DNA from: Candidatus Avelusimicrobium stercoris | Lineage (GTDB): Bacteria; Elusimicrobiota; Elusimicrobia; Elusimicrobiales; Elusimicrobiaceae | Direction: 5' to 3' | NCBI GenBank assembly: GCA_002432025.1 | Contig: DJFE01000011.1 | Coordinates: 1 to 24,415, forward strand | Length of the DNA: 24,415 bases | In this document: piece by piece, positions 1 to 7,669 of the stretch | Position numbering within the stretch: the stretch's first letter is position 1 | Layout of the letters: each line of letters starts with the position of its first letter | Translations under genes and position numbers: made by a program | The notes under the pieces: model-generated | What the model was told of the DNA's origin: nothing | The model's input: only the letters and a program-made list of their open reading frames with translations | Databases searched by the model: none

Positions 1-76
1 CTAGAAAACTTTGTTTTCTCATTATGTTTAGTAGCGGGCAAAATTAAGCAACGCTGAAATTTTGGAGCAAAAGAAA

Positions 77-96
77 CCCCGAGCGTGAGCTCGGGG
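77..96 (-). terminator. Rho-independent terminator of the TRL-like gene
   Basis: A perfect 8-bp stem (CCCCGAGC at 77-84, GCTCGGGG at 89-96) closes a 4-nt loop. Read on the minus strand it lies 14 bases after the stop codon of the TRL-like gene and runs into a T-rich stretch. The remaining sequence at 1-76 shows only a small AT hairpin (3-19) and no gene. Confidence 0.8.
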
Positions 97-109
97 AGTT
101 TCATAGCTC

Positions 110-412
110 TTATTGGCCGGTAACGATCGTGCAGACTTCGGCATAAACAGCATAACTCTTAATGTCTTTATCCACGGTGGCTACTTGGGTGATGTGGCCG
201 TTTTTCTTGGCGGCTTCTACGGACATATCGCCCGAGATCAGCAAGCCCAAGATGTTGGTGGCGCAAGCCTTACCCACTTTGGCGCCTTTGTTGCCCGAGA
301 CCAACATAGGTTGTTTGGTCTGGCTGAACAAGGCAGAGCCTACTTCGGTGCGGGGGGTGGCACAGGCGCACAAGGCTGCCGCGCACAAAGCCGCAAACAA
401 TACTTTCTTCAT
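110..412 (-). CDS. TRL-like family lipoprotein
   Basis: A 100-residue protein that resembles the small TRL-like (tRNA-associated locus) lipoproteins. The function of that family is unknown. The N-terminus is a lipoprotein signal peptide (MKK, an Ala/Leu-rich core, and a lipobox ending LCAC with Cys17 as the likely lipidated residue). The mature part carries family features: a Gly-Ser start, then KVGKACATNILGLLISGDMS, then a repeated AAKKNG.I..V pattern and a final IVTGQ. The start ATG (410-412) follows an AGGAGA ribosome site by 8 bases. It stands alone between two terminators and has its own TATAAT at 457-462, so it is probably monocistronic. The family call comes from recalled sequence character. 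The envelope location is well supported by the lipobox. Confidence 0.75.
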   Translation of the reverse strand: MKKVLFAALCAAALCACATPRTEVGSALFSQTKQPMLVSGNKGAKVGKACATNILGLLISGDMSVEAAKKNGHITQVATVDKDIKSYAVYAEVCTIVTGQ

Positions 413-456
413 AATGGTTTTCTCCTAGGATAAAATAGACCGTTAGGCCTTTTCCT

Positions 457-462
457 ATTATA
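457..462 (-). promoter_or_regulatory. -10 element for the TRL-like gene
   Basis: A perfect TATAAT on the minus strand, about 45 bases upstream of the ATG. It lies one base beyond the T-run of the ppdK terminator. Its -35 region would fall inside that hairpin, and I see no good TTGACA. Confidence 0.55.
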
Positions 463-463
463 C

Positions 464-494
464 AAAAAACCCGCCGTATAAGGCGGGTTTTTTG
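464..494 (-). terminator. Terminator of ppdK (symmetric)
   Basis: A GC stem (CCCGCC at 470-475 with GGCGGG at 482-487) is flanked by six A on one side and six T on the other, so it could stop transcription on either strand. It lies just after the ppdK stop codon on the minus strand. Confidence 0.85.
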
Positions 495-508
495 TAGGTT
501 CAGACGGC

Positions 509-3337
509 TTATTTGCGTTTGTAGGCCAATACGTCCTTGGCGGCGGCTTGCGCAGCAGCCAAACGCGCTATCGGCACGCGGAACGCAGAGCAGGACACAT
601 AGGTAAACCCTTCGCGGTGGCAAAATTCCACGCTGGCCGGGTCTCCGCCGTGTTCGCCGCAGATACCCACCTTCAAGTTGGGCTTCGCCGCGCGCCCTTC
701 GGTTACGGCGTGTTCAATCAGCATCCCTACGCCGCGCTGGTCAAGCGTTTGAAACGGGTCGGCTTCCAAAATGCCTTGCTTCAAATATTCGGGCAGGAAC
801 GCGCCAATATCGTCGCGCGAGAAGCCGAACGTCATTTGTGTAAGGTCGTTGGTGCCGAACGAGAAGAAGTCCGCTTCCTGCGCCACTTCGTAGGCGAGTA
901 CGGCCGCGCGCGGAATTTCAATCATCGTACCGACTGAAAAGTGGAGTTTCTTCACTTTCGTTTTGGCTACCACTTCGTCATAGGCGGCGCGGATGAGTTT
1001 CTTTTGCGTGATGATTTCGTTCACGTCGCAGGTGAGCGGAATCATTACTTCGGGTTCCGCCTTTACGCCCTCTTGAATAAGTTCGGCGGCGGCTTCAAAA
1101 ATCGCGCGGGATTGCATCGTGGTAATTTCCGGGTATGTTACACCCAAGCGGATACCGCGGTGGCCCATCATCGGGTTGACCTCGTGCAGGCCAGCGGCGC
1201 GTTCTTTAAAAACGTCCAGCGTAATGCCCAACGCTTCCGCCAGTTCGGCCTGCTTGGAAGGCAAGGTCGGCACAAATTCGTGGAGCGGCGGGTCCATTAA
1301 GCGCACGGTTACGCCGTATCCCGCCATCGCCTTCATCGTGGCCTTGATTTCCTTCTTCATATACGGGAAAAGTTCTTCTACCGCGGCTTTGCGTTCGGCT
1401 TCGTTGCCGGAAAGAATCATTTTGCGCAAGATAAAGAGCGGCTTTTCGGAGTTTTTACCGTAGAACATATGCTCAATGCGGAAGAGGCCGATACCTTCGG
1501 CGCCGAATTTGCGGGCGTTGATGGCGTCTTCTTCCGTGTCGGCGTTGGCGCGTACTTTAAGGACGCGCACCTTGTCGCACAAGGCCAAAAAGTGCATTAA
1601 GTTTTTGTTGCCCTCGCCGGCGGCCAACATTTTCAAAGCCCCGTCATAGACGTAGCCTTTCGTACCGTTTAAGGTTAAAGCGTCGCCCTCTTTAAAGGTC
1701 TTTCCGCCCATTTTAACGGTTTTGGCTTCCAGATTGATTTCCAGTTCCCCGCACCCGACGATGCAGCATTTACCCCAACCGCGCGCTACTAACGCCGCGT
1801 GAGAGGTCATACCGCCGCGCTGGGTTAAAATGCCCGCAGCCGCACGCATACCCTCAATGTCCTCGGGGTTGGTTTCTTCGCGCACTAAAATGGCCTTTTT
1901 GCCGGCTTCTTGCAGTTTAATGGCGTCAGCGGAGTTGAAAACGATTTCGCCACACGCGCCGCCCGGGCCCGCAGGCAGACCTTGGGCAATGGGCTTTACG
2001 CCCGCTTCGGCCTTGGGGTCAATGGCGGGGAGGAGGAGTTCGCCCAACTGGGCAGGTGTTACGCGCAGGACGGCTTCTTCCTTGGAAATCAAGCGTTCTT
2101 TTACCATATCCAAGGCCATTTGCACGGCGGCGGTGCCGTTGCGTTTGCCTACGCGGCATTGGAGCATCCACAATTTTTGGTCCTCAATCGTAAATTCAAT
2201 ATCCAGCATATCGTGGAAATGCTTTTCCAGTTTCTTTTGTATGGCGTCCAATTCTTTATAGACTTTCGGCATTACCTTTTCCAGCGTGGGCAGGTGGGCC
2301 GAGTGGGCGTTAGCGGACCATTTGTTCATTGGCGAGGGGGTGCGGATACCGGCCACCACGTCTTCGCCCTGGGCGTTGATTAAATACTCGCCGTAGAAAT
2401 GGCTGTCGCCGTTGCCGGGGTTGCGCGTAAAGGCTACGCCCGTGGCGCTGGTGTCGCCCATATTGCCAAAAACCATTGTCTGCACGTTGACGGCGGTGCC
2501 CCAATCGTGCGGGATGTTTTCAATATTGCGGTAGGCAATGGCGCGTTTGCCGTTCCAAGAGGCAAACACCGCGCCGATAGCGCCCCAAAGTTGTTCCATC
2601 GGGTCGTCCGGGAAGTCCTTTTTCAAAACCTGTTTGACGGTTTTCTTAAATTCTACGCACAGTTTTTTAAGTTCGTCCGCCGGGATATGCGTATCGTCCG
2701 TTACGCCGAGTTTGGTCTTTAAATCGCCCAGCATACCGTCCAAAATTTTGCGGATGCCTTCTCCGTCTTTGGGTTCAATTCCGGCGGCTTTTTCCATTAC
2801 TACGTCGGAATACATCATAATCAGGCGGCGGTAGGCGTCATATACAAAGCGTTCGTCGCCCGTTTTGGCAATCATACCCGGGATAGTTTCCTCGGTCAGG
2901 CCGATGTTTAAAATGGTTTCCATCATACCCGGCATAGAAGCGCGTGCGCCGGAGCGTACGGACACCAAAAGCGGGTTTTTAGCGGAGCCGAAAACCTTTT
3001 TGGTTTCACGTTCAATTTTTTTGAGGTTGGCCTCTACGTCGGCTTTCAAGGTTTTGGGATAGGTGCGCTTATTGTTCCAATAATAAGTGCAAACTTCGGT
3101 GGTAATCGTAAATCCGGGAGGAACGGGCAATTTTAATTGTCCGGCCATTTCAGCCAGGTTGGCGCCCTTGCCGCCTAACAATTCCTTCATTTTGCCATTG
3201 CCTTCGGCACGGCCTGCGCCAAAAGAGTAAATATATTTAGCGGGTTTTTTGAGAACGGCTTTCTTTACGGCTGCTTTTTTTACAGTCTTTTTAGCGGCGG
3301 TTTTGGCGGCCGCTTTCTTGACGGTTTTCTTTACCAT
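509..3337 (-). CDS. ppdK: Pyruvate, phosphate dikinase with Lys/Ala-rich N-terminal tail
   Basis: A 942-residue enzyme that interconverts pyruvate + ATP + Pi and PEP + AMP + PPi in the cytoplasm. It serves PPi-linked glycolysis or gluconeogenesis in anaerobes. Order seen: ATP-grasp nucleotide domain (about residues 36-400, with LLGGKGANLAEM and SVRSGARASMPGMM), the phosphohistidine swivel domain with GGMTSHAALVARG (catalytic His at about 513), and the C-terminal PEP-utilising TIM barrel with GTNDLTQMTFGFSRDD and GICGEHGGDP (catalytic Cys at about 893). Family members are usually about 870-900 residues. The excess includes a 34-residue leader with 14 Lys and 9 Ala, before the true enzyme start at YIYSFGAG. 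The ATG has an AGGGAG site 12 bases upstream. It is a single gene with its own terminator; hydE lies upstream on the same strand, 156 bases away. Confidence 0.97.
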   Translation of the reverse strand: MVKKTVKKAAAKTAAKKTVKKAAVKKAVLKKPAKYIYSFGAGRAEGNGKMKELLGGKGANLAEMAGQLKLPVPPGFTITTEVCTYYWNNKRTYPKTLKADVEANLKKIERETKKVFGSAKNPLLVSVRSGARASMPGMMETILNIGLTEETIPGMIAKTGDERFVYDAYRRLIMMYSDVVMEKAAGIEPKDGEGIRKILDGMLGDLKTKLGVTDDTHIPADELKKLCVEFKKTVKQVLKKDFPDDPMEQLWGAIGAVFASWNGKRAIAYRNIENIPHDWGTAVNVQTMVFGNMGDTSATGVAFTRNPGNGDSHFYGEYLINAQGEDVVAGIRTPSPMNKWSANAHSAHLPTLEKVMPKVYKELDAIQKKLEKHFHDMLDIEFTIEDQKLWMLQCRVGKRNGTAAVQMALDMVKERLISKEEAVLRVTPAQLGELLLPAIDPKAEAGVKPIAQGLPAGPGGACGEIVFNSADAIKLQEAGKKAILVREETNPEDIEGMRAAAGILTQRGGMTSHAALVARGWGKCCIVGCGELEINLEAKTVKMGGKTFKEGDALTLNGTKGYVYDGALKMLAAGEGNKNLMHFLALCDKVRVLKVRANADTEEDAINARKFGAEGIGLFRIEHMFYGKNSEKPLFILRKMILSGNEAERKAAVEELFPYMKKEIKATMKAMAGYGVTVRLMDPPLHEFVPTLPSKQAELAEALGITLDVFKERAAGLHEVNPMMGHRGIRLGVTYPEITTMQSRAIFEAAAELIQEGVKAEPEVMIPLTCDVNEIITQKKLIRAAYDEVVAKTKVKKLHFSVGTMIEIPRAAVLAYEVAQEADFFSFGTNDLTQMTFGFSRDDIGAFLPEYLKQGILEADPFQTLDQRGVGMLIEHAVTEGRAAKPNLKVGICGEHGGDPASVEFCHREGFTYVSCSAFRVPIARLAAAQAAAKDVLAYKRK

Positions 3338-3375
3338 ATATGGTCGTTTCTCCCTTGTATTAAAATAACAGTTTT

Positions 3376-3410
3376 AACGGGGTACTCCCGTTTTAATTTC
3401 CTATATTGTA
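3376..3410 (-). promoter_or_regulatory. Candidate ppdK promoter and leader hairpin
   Basis: On the minus strand TACAAT (3405-3410) with a weak TTGTTT 16 bases upstream could be the ppdK promoter. Between it and the ribosome site lies a 6-bp inverted repeat (AACGGG at 3376-3381, CCCGTT at 3387-3392, 5-nt loop), which could be an operator or an mRNA hairpin. Both are weak calls. Confidence 0.35.
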
Positions 3411-3493
3411 ATACATTTCCGCCATAAAACAAAATTTTTTTGAAAAAGAAAAAAGGATTAGTCGGCAGACCGTGCCAAAAAACGGGGGACTCT

Positions 3494-4567
3494 TTATTTG
3501 TTTTTGGGGGAAAACTCGTTGTTTTTATTCCTTAAATACTCGCCGTGGAAGCCGTAGGACATTTGGACGGTGCGCCCGATAGATTCAATCTTGCCCGCAA
3601 TGCAGTAGCGGCATTTTTGTGGCGTATCCCCTGTGCAGATTTTGCCCGGATACAGTTCGTACATTTTGCGCGGTTCGCCCTCGGTTACGTTGGGCATTAC
3701 CACATTGGCCCCGCTTTGCAAGGCTAAAATGCGCCCCTGCGGGTGCAGGGTTTCCATAGCCGTGGTAGCCGGGATGTTAATATCCGGCAGTAACAGGCGC
3801 ATTACAGCCATCATTTTGAGGGCGAGTTCAAAGTGCCCCTGCGTGGTGTTGTTGGCTAACGGCGTGTGCGGGTGGGGGATAAACGGCCCGATTCCCGCCA
3901 TATCCACGGGGAGTTGCTTAAAAAACAGGAGATCATCCGCCAAACTTTCCACCGTTTGCCCGGGCAGCCCGACCAAAGAACCAGAGCCGACCTCGTAGCC
4001 GAGTTCCTTTAAATCGGTTAAACAGCGGGCGCGGTTGTCCCAACTCATTTGCGGATCCAGTTTTTCGTAAAGGGCTTTATTGGTGGTTTCTATGCGCAAA
4101 AGGTATCGGTCCGCCCCGGCCTGACGGTACAGGGCGTATTCCTCGCGCGTTTTTTCGCCAATACTTAACGTAACGGCCAAGCCCATTTTTTTAATTTGGC
4201 GGACAATATCGGCTATTTTATCAGCGGAAAACCACAAATCTTCCCCTGATTGCAGGACTACGGTTTTATAGCCGTAGCCTGCGGCCTTTTGGGCCAAGGT
4301 TACAATTTTCTGCGGGGACAAGCGGTACCGTTTGGCGCAGGTATTGGAACGGCGGATACCGCAATACATACAATCGTTTTTACAGTAATTGGAAAATTCA
4401 ATCAGCCCGCGCAAATAGACTTCATCGCCCACAAACTGCTGGCGGACTTCATCAGCCGCCTGAAAAAGGGGCGTTGCGTCCGTAAGCGACAAGAGCGCGA
4501 CAATTTCCGCCTTTGTCAGCGTATGCGTGGCCTTTGCCTTGGCTAAAATTTCCGATTCCGTAACCAT
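3494..4567 (-). CDS. hydE: [FeFe]-hydrogenase maturation radical SAM enzyme HydE
   Basis: A 357-residue radical SAM protein of the biotin-synthase-like group. HydE works with HydG and HydF to build the di-iron active-site cluster of [FeFe] hydrogenase, so this cell probably makes or uses H2. Seen: IEFSNYCKNDCMYCGIRRSN with the CxxxCxxC cluster (Cys62, 66, 69), which is typical of HydE. Near the C-terminus is CTGDTPQKCRYC, matching the C-x7-C-x2-C spacing of the accessory cluster site. The ORF can be extended to a TTG at 4585, but the ATG at 4567 fits the family start better. Neither has a clear ribosome site; a TATACT lies 8 bases before the ATG, so a leaderless mRNA is possible. No hydF, hydG or hydrogenase gene is in this window. 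Downstream, only a weak 4-bp hairpin (3464-3476) and a T-rich stretch could act as terminator. Confidence 0.93.
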   Translation of the reverse strand: MVTESEILAKAKATHTLTKAEIVALLSLTDATPLFQAADEVRQQFVGDEVYLRGLIEFSNYCKNDCMYCGIRRSNTCAKRYRLSPQKIVTLAQKAAGYGYKTVVLQSGEDLWFSADKIADIVRQIKKMGLAVTLSIGEKTREEYALYRQAGADRYLLRIETTNKALYEKLDPQMSWDNRARCLTDLKELGYEVGSGSLVGLPGQTVESLADDLLFFKQLPVDMAGIGPFIPHPHTPLANNTTQGHFELALKMMAVMRLLLPDINIPATTAMETLHPQGRILALQSGANVVMPNVTEGEPRKMYELYPGKICTGDTPQKCRYCIAGKIESIGRTVQMSYGFHGEYLRNKNNEFSPKNK

Positions 4568-4618
4568 ATATATAAAGTATATCAAATGGAAAAACGGGCC
4601 AAAAGACCTATTTTGCGC

Positions 4619-4649
4619 TAGGCCCGAAGGGCGCCTTGGCGTGGGCCTA
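4619..4649. repeat. Inverted repeat in the hydE / small-protein divergent intergenic region
   Basis: A perfect 7-bp inverted repeat (TAGGCCC at 4619-4625, GGGCCTA at 4643-4649) with a GC-rich 17-nt loop. A second hairpin (GGGCC, CAAG, GGCCC) lies near 4666-4680. Both are in the 173-bp divergent region. They may be operators or terminator relics. No flanking U-run supports a terminator. Confidence 0.4.
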
Positions 4650-4740
4650 AAAATGGCGACGGGCTGGGCCCAAGGGCCCTGTTATTTCTCCGTCGGAAAC
4701 AATATGATATAAATATAACTTAACGCGGAGGAGGCGCACA

Positions 4741-4911
4741 ATGAAAATGCTTACAAAAACAACCCAGCAAGACCAAATTCTTAAAAAACAGCGCCTGGAC
4801 CGGGAATTTGCCTGGATTAGCCGCGAATTTAAGGATGTCCATACGGCCAGCGATGTGCAACTGGACAATGTGGACCTATACGCCGCGCTATTTTTAGGGT
4901 TTGCGCAATAA
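4741..4911 (+). CDS. Small hypothetical protein (56 aa)
   Basis: A short ORF that I judge real. It starts with ATG at 4741 (a second in-frame ATG is at 4747), has a strong GGAGGAGG ribosome site 8 bases upstream, and ends at 4911 just before a clear terminator. The product is hydrophilic and mixed-charge. It begins MKMLTKTTQQ, has a helical KKQRLDREFAWISREFKD middle, and ends in a hydrophobic LYAALFLGFAQ. There is no signal peptide or recognised domain. A TATAAA-like sequence about 30 bases upstream could be its promoter. Function unknown; it lies divergent to hydE and upstream of rpsO, with no obvious link to either. Confidence 0.65.
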   Translation: MKMLTKTTQQDQILKKQRLDREFAWISREFKDVHTASDVQLDNVDLYAALFLGFAQ

Positions 4912-4936
4912 AATTTAAAAAACCTCCTACTCTTTG

Positions 4937-4961
4937 CGCCCGCCTAACCGCGGGCGTTTTT
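4937..4961 (+). terminator. Terminator of the 56-aa gene
   Basis: A 7-bp stem (CGCCCGC at 4937-4943 with GCGGGCG at 4950-4956) and 6-nt loop, followed by TTTTT. Confidence 0.85.
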
Positions 4962-4965
4962 CTGC

Positions 4966-4971
4966 TATAAT
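4966..4971 (+). promoter_or_regulatory. -10-like element after the terminator
   Basis: A perfect TATAAT starts 5 bases after the terminator T-run. It could begin a long rpsO leader or a separate small RNA. No convincing -35 is seen. Confidence 0.4.
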
Positions 4972-4978
4972 TATATGT

Positions 4979-5208
4979 AGATGATTGGGTTACGCCCCCC
5001 ATTTGTTTGCCCCAAATAGGTCTTGCAGTGCAAACTCCACGCAAAGAAAACCTATAAGGCTTCCCCAAAGCCCAGATAATTTGTTATAATTAACCTGTAC
5101 TTTACTAAGTATAAAATTAACAATAGGAGAAGGCCCTTACTCCGGCTCGGTACTCCTTCGGATAAAGAGTGCTTGGTTGTGCAGCAAACGGCCTAAGTGT
5201 ACAATAAA
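4979..5208 (+). promoter_or_regulatory. Gene-free leader of rpsO-pnp with promoter elements and alternative pairing
   Basis: 230 bases without a gene. A second perfect TATAAT lies at 5085-5090 and a TATAAA at 5110-5115. The later part looks folded: GAAGG (5129-5133) can pair with CCTTC (5155-5159), or AGGCC (5131-5135) can pair with GGCCT (5190-5194). The two cannot form together because they share bases. The rpsO ATG has no good ribosome site, although AGGAG occurs uselessly 80 bases upstream. Ribosomal protein S15 is known in several bacteria to repress its own mRNA by binding a folded leader. That role is an inference here. Confidence 0.45.
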
Positions 5209-5478
5209 ATGGTACTTTCGATGCAAGACAGAAAAGACATCATCAGCAAATTCCAATCCAGCGCCAACGATACCGGCTCTGCCGCCGTACAAATCGCGCT
5301 CATTACGGAACGCATCCAATATATTTCTAACCACCTCAAAGCCAACCCGAAAGATTTTGCGGGCGAAAGAGGCCTGAACAAATTGGTCGGCCAGCGCAAA
5401 CGCTTGCTCGCTTATTTGAAGAAATCTGACTTTGAAAGATATCAAAAAGTTACCCAGGAACTTAAATTAAGAAAATAA
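5209..5478 (+). CDS. rpsO: 30S ribosomal protein S15
   Basis: An 89-residue protein, the standard length of S15, which binds the central domain of 16S rRNA early in 30S assembly. The family core is clear: NDTGSAAVQIALITERI, NHLKANPKDFAGERGLNKLVGQRKRLLAYL, then a C-terminal basic LRK. I chose ATG 5209 over the upstream in-frame GTG at 5197 because MVLSMQDRKDII aligns with the usual S15 start. The common HHSRRGL is here FAGERGL, a modest departure. It lies 8 bases before pnp, the usual rpsO-pnp operon pairing. Confidence 0.97.
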   Translation: MVLSMQDRKDIISKFQSSANDTGSAAVQIALITERIQYISNHLKANPKDFAGERGLNKLVGQRKRLLAYLKKSDFERYQKVTQELKLRK

Positions 5479-5486
5479 CTTTTACT

Positions 5487-7598
5487 ATGCAAAATTTCAA
5501 CCACAAATTTGATATTCAAGAAGTGGAAGTTACCGTCGGCAACCAAACGATTAAACTCCAAACGGGCTTAATCGCCAAGCAGTCCGACGGCGCGGTCGTG
5601 GCCACTATGGGTGAAACTATGGTCTTGGCTACCGCCGTTTCCACCAAAGAGCAAAAACCGGGTATTTCCGATTTTACTCCGCTTACCGTCAATTATAAAG
5701 AAAGAACCTACGCCGCGGGCAAAATCCCCGGCGGTTTTTTCAAACGCGAAGGCCGCGCCAGCAAAAAAGAAACGCTGTCTTCCCGTATTATTGACCGCAC
5801 CATCCGCCCGATTTTCCCCGAAGGCTTCGCTTGCGAAACCAACGTAACGGCTATGGTTATTTCCAGCGACGAAAAGCACGATGCGGATGTGTTGTCCGTA
5901 TTGGCTTCTTCCGCCGCGTTAGTCATTTCCTGCATCCCGTTTAACGAGCCTGTCGCTGCTGTGCGCATCGGCCGCAAGGACGGAAACTACATCGTCAACC
6001 CCACCAAAGAAGAACAAGAATCCTGCGATATGGACTTGGTTATTGCCGGTTCCGCGCAAGGTTTGTTAATGGTGGAAGGCGGCGCCAAAGAAGTAGAAGA
6101 AGACGCCATTATCAAAGCGATGGAAGTTGCCAAGCCGGAAATTGACAAGATGTGTGCTGTGCAGTTAAAACTGCGCGAATTGGCTGGCAAACCGAAATTT
6201 GAATACGTCGTGGAAAAACTGCCGCAGGAAGTGGCGGACCTCGCCAACGGCAAATTCCGCGAAGAAGCCAAAAAGATTTTGCACGCGTTTTCCGACAAGC
6301 AAACCCGCGATACGCAGGTTGCCCAGTTGAAGGCCTCTTTTACCGAAGAGTTGACCCCCAACTACGGCGATAATGCCGCCACCTATGCGGGCATCGCCTT
6401 GGAAAACATTATGTACGAAGAATCCCGCAACTTGGTGTTGCACGAAAACGTCCGCGTGGACGGCCGCAAACCCGACGAAATCAGACCTTTGAGTTCTATG
6501 GTTGGTTTGTTGCCCCGCGCACACGGTTCCGCCTTGTTCACCCGCGGCCAAACCCAATCCTTGGCGGTTGCCACTTTGGGTACGCCCGACGACCAGCAAA
6601 TGGTGGAAGGCTTGGACGACACCACTTATGAACGCTTTATGCTGCATTACAACTTCCCGGGTTTTGCTACCGGTGAATGCAAACCGGACCGCTCTCCGGG
6701 CCGCCGCGAAATCGGCCACGGGGAACTTGCCCGCCGCGCTTTAATGCCGCTTATCCCGAGCGAAGAAGAATTCCCGTACACGATTCGCGTGGTCTCCGAT
6801 ATTATGGAATCTAACGGTTCCTCCTCTATGGCCAGCGTCTGCGGCGGTTCTTTGGCCCTGTTTGACGCGGGCGTGCCGATGAAATCGGCCTGCTCCGGTA
6901 TTGCTATGGGCGCCATTTCGGGCGAAGGCAAATTTGTCGTGCTGTCCGATATTATGGGCTTGGAAGACCATTTGGGCGATATGGACTTTAAACTTACGGG
7001 TTCCCGCAAGGGTATTACCGCCTTCCAGATGGATGTAAAACTCAAAACGGGTATCCCGTTGGATGTTTTGCGCCAGGCTATCTCCCAGGCGACCAAAGGC
7101 CGTATGTTCATTATGGACCATATGGAGAAGACGATTGCCGAACCGAAGAAAAACATTTCCCGCTTCGCGCCTATCATCTTCAAAATGAGAATCCCGGTGG
7201 ACAAAATCGGCGCCTTAATCGGCCCCGGCGGCAAGAACATTAAACGCATTACGGAATCTACCGAAGCCAAGATTGACATCGCCGAAGACGGTACGGTAAC
7301 TATCGCCGCCGCCAACAGCGACCGCTTGGACCAGGCCAAAGCCGAAATTGATATGATGACTGCCGAACCCGAAGTAAACAAAATTTACAAGGGTAAAGTA
7401 GTGTCTATCCAGCCGTTTGGCGCGTTTGTGGAAATCTTGCCCGGTAAGGACGGACTTTTACACATTTCCGAAATTGAAAAGCACCGCATTAACAAGGTGG
7501 AAGACGTATTGAAACTCGGCGACATCGTTGAAGTGAAATGCGTTGAAATTGACAATAACGGAAAAGTAAGACTTTCCCGCAAAGCCTTGCTCAAATAG
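5487..7598 (+). CDS. pnp: Polyribonucleotide nucleotidyltransferase (PNPase)
   Basis: A 703-residue phosphorolytic 3'-5' exoribonuclease that degrades mRNA to nucleoside diphosphates as a trimer. The length is standard. Seen: first RNase PH domain (residues about 10-140), alpha-helical linker, second RNase PH domain with FTRGQTQSLAVATLG, SSSMASVCGGSLALFDAGVP and the acidic active-site stretch SDIMGLEDHLGDMDF (about 487-501). A KH domain follows with GPGG at 579-582, then an S1 domain (about 632-702; KIYKGKVVSIQPFGAFVEI). There is no ribosome site before the ATG, so translation is probably coupled to rpsO, whose stop is 8 bases upstream. A strong terminator follows. Confidence 0.98.
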   Translation: MQNFNHKFDIQEVEVTVGNQTIKLQTGLIAKQSDGAVVATMGETMVLATAVSTKEQKPGISDFTPLTVNYKERTYAAGKIPGGFFKREGRASKKETLSSRIIDRTIRPIFPEGFACETNVTAMVISSDEKHDADVLSVLASSAALVISCIPFNEPVAAVRIGRKDGNYIVNPTKEEQESCDMDLVIAGSAQGLLMVEGGAKEVEEDAIIKAMEVAKPEIDKMCAVQLKLRELAGKPKFEYVVEKLPQEVADLANGKFREEAKKILHAFSDKQTRDTQVAQLKASFTEELTPNYGDNAATYAGIALENIMYEESRNLVLHENVRVDGRKPDEIRPLSSMVGLLPRAHGSALFTRGQTQSLAVATLGTPDDQQMVEGLDDTTYERFMLHYNFPGFATGECKPDRSPGRREIGHGELARRALMPLIPSEEEFPYTIRVVSDIMESNGSSSMASVCGGSLALFDAGVPMKSACSGIAMGAISGEGKFVVLSDIMGLEDHLGDMDFKLTGSRKGITAFQMDVKLKTGIPLDVLRQAISQATKGRMFIMDHMEKTIAEPKKNISRFAPIIFKMRIPVDKIGALIGPGGKNIKRITESTEAKIDIAEDGTVTIAAANSDRLDQAKAEIDMMTAEPEVNKIYKGKVVSIQPFGAFVEILPGKDGLLHISEIEKHRINKVEDVLKLGDIVEVKCVEIDNNGKVRLSRKALLK

Positions 7599-7621
7599 TT
7601 TCACTTGATGTATATAAAAAG

Positions 7622-7654
7622 CCCCGGAGCCTAACCCGCCCCGGGGTTTTTATT
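7622..7654 (+). terminator. Terminator of rpsO-pnp
   Basis: CCCCGG (7622-7627) pairs with CCGGGG (7641-7646) across a 13-nt loop. AAAAA before and TTTTTATTTT after lengthen the stem and supply the U-run. Confidence 0.85.
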
Positions 7655-7657
7655 TTG

Positions 7658-7663
7658 TATAAT
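7658..7663 (+). promoter_or_regulatory. -10 element of the protease gene
   Basis: A perfect TATAAT lies only 6 bases before the ATG at 7670, so transcription would begin at or very near the start codon (leaderless mRNA). It directly follows the pnp terminator T-run. No -35 match is seen in the hairpin. Confidence 0.5.
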
Positions 7664-7669
7664 AAACAT

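Noticed and set aside
113..433. Plus-strand ORFs opposite the TRL-like gene and ppdK
   Set aside because: Shadow frames of well-supported minus-strand genes.
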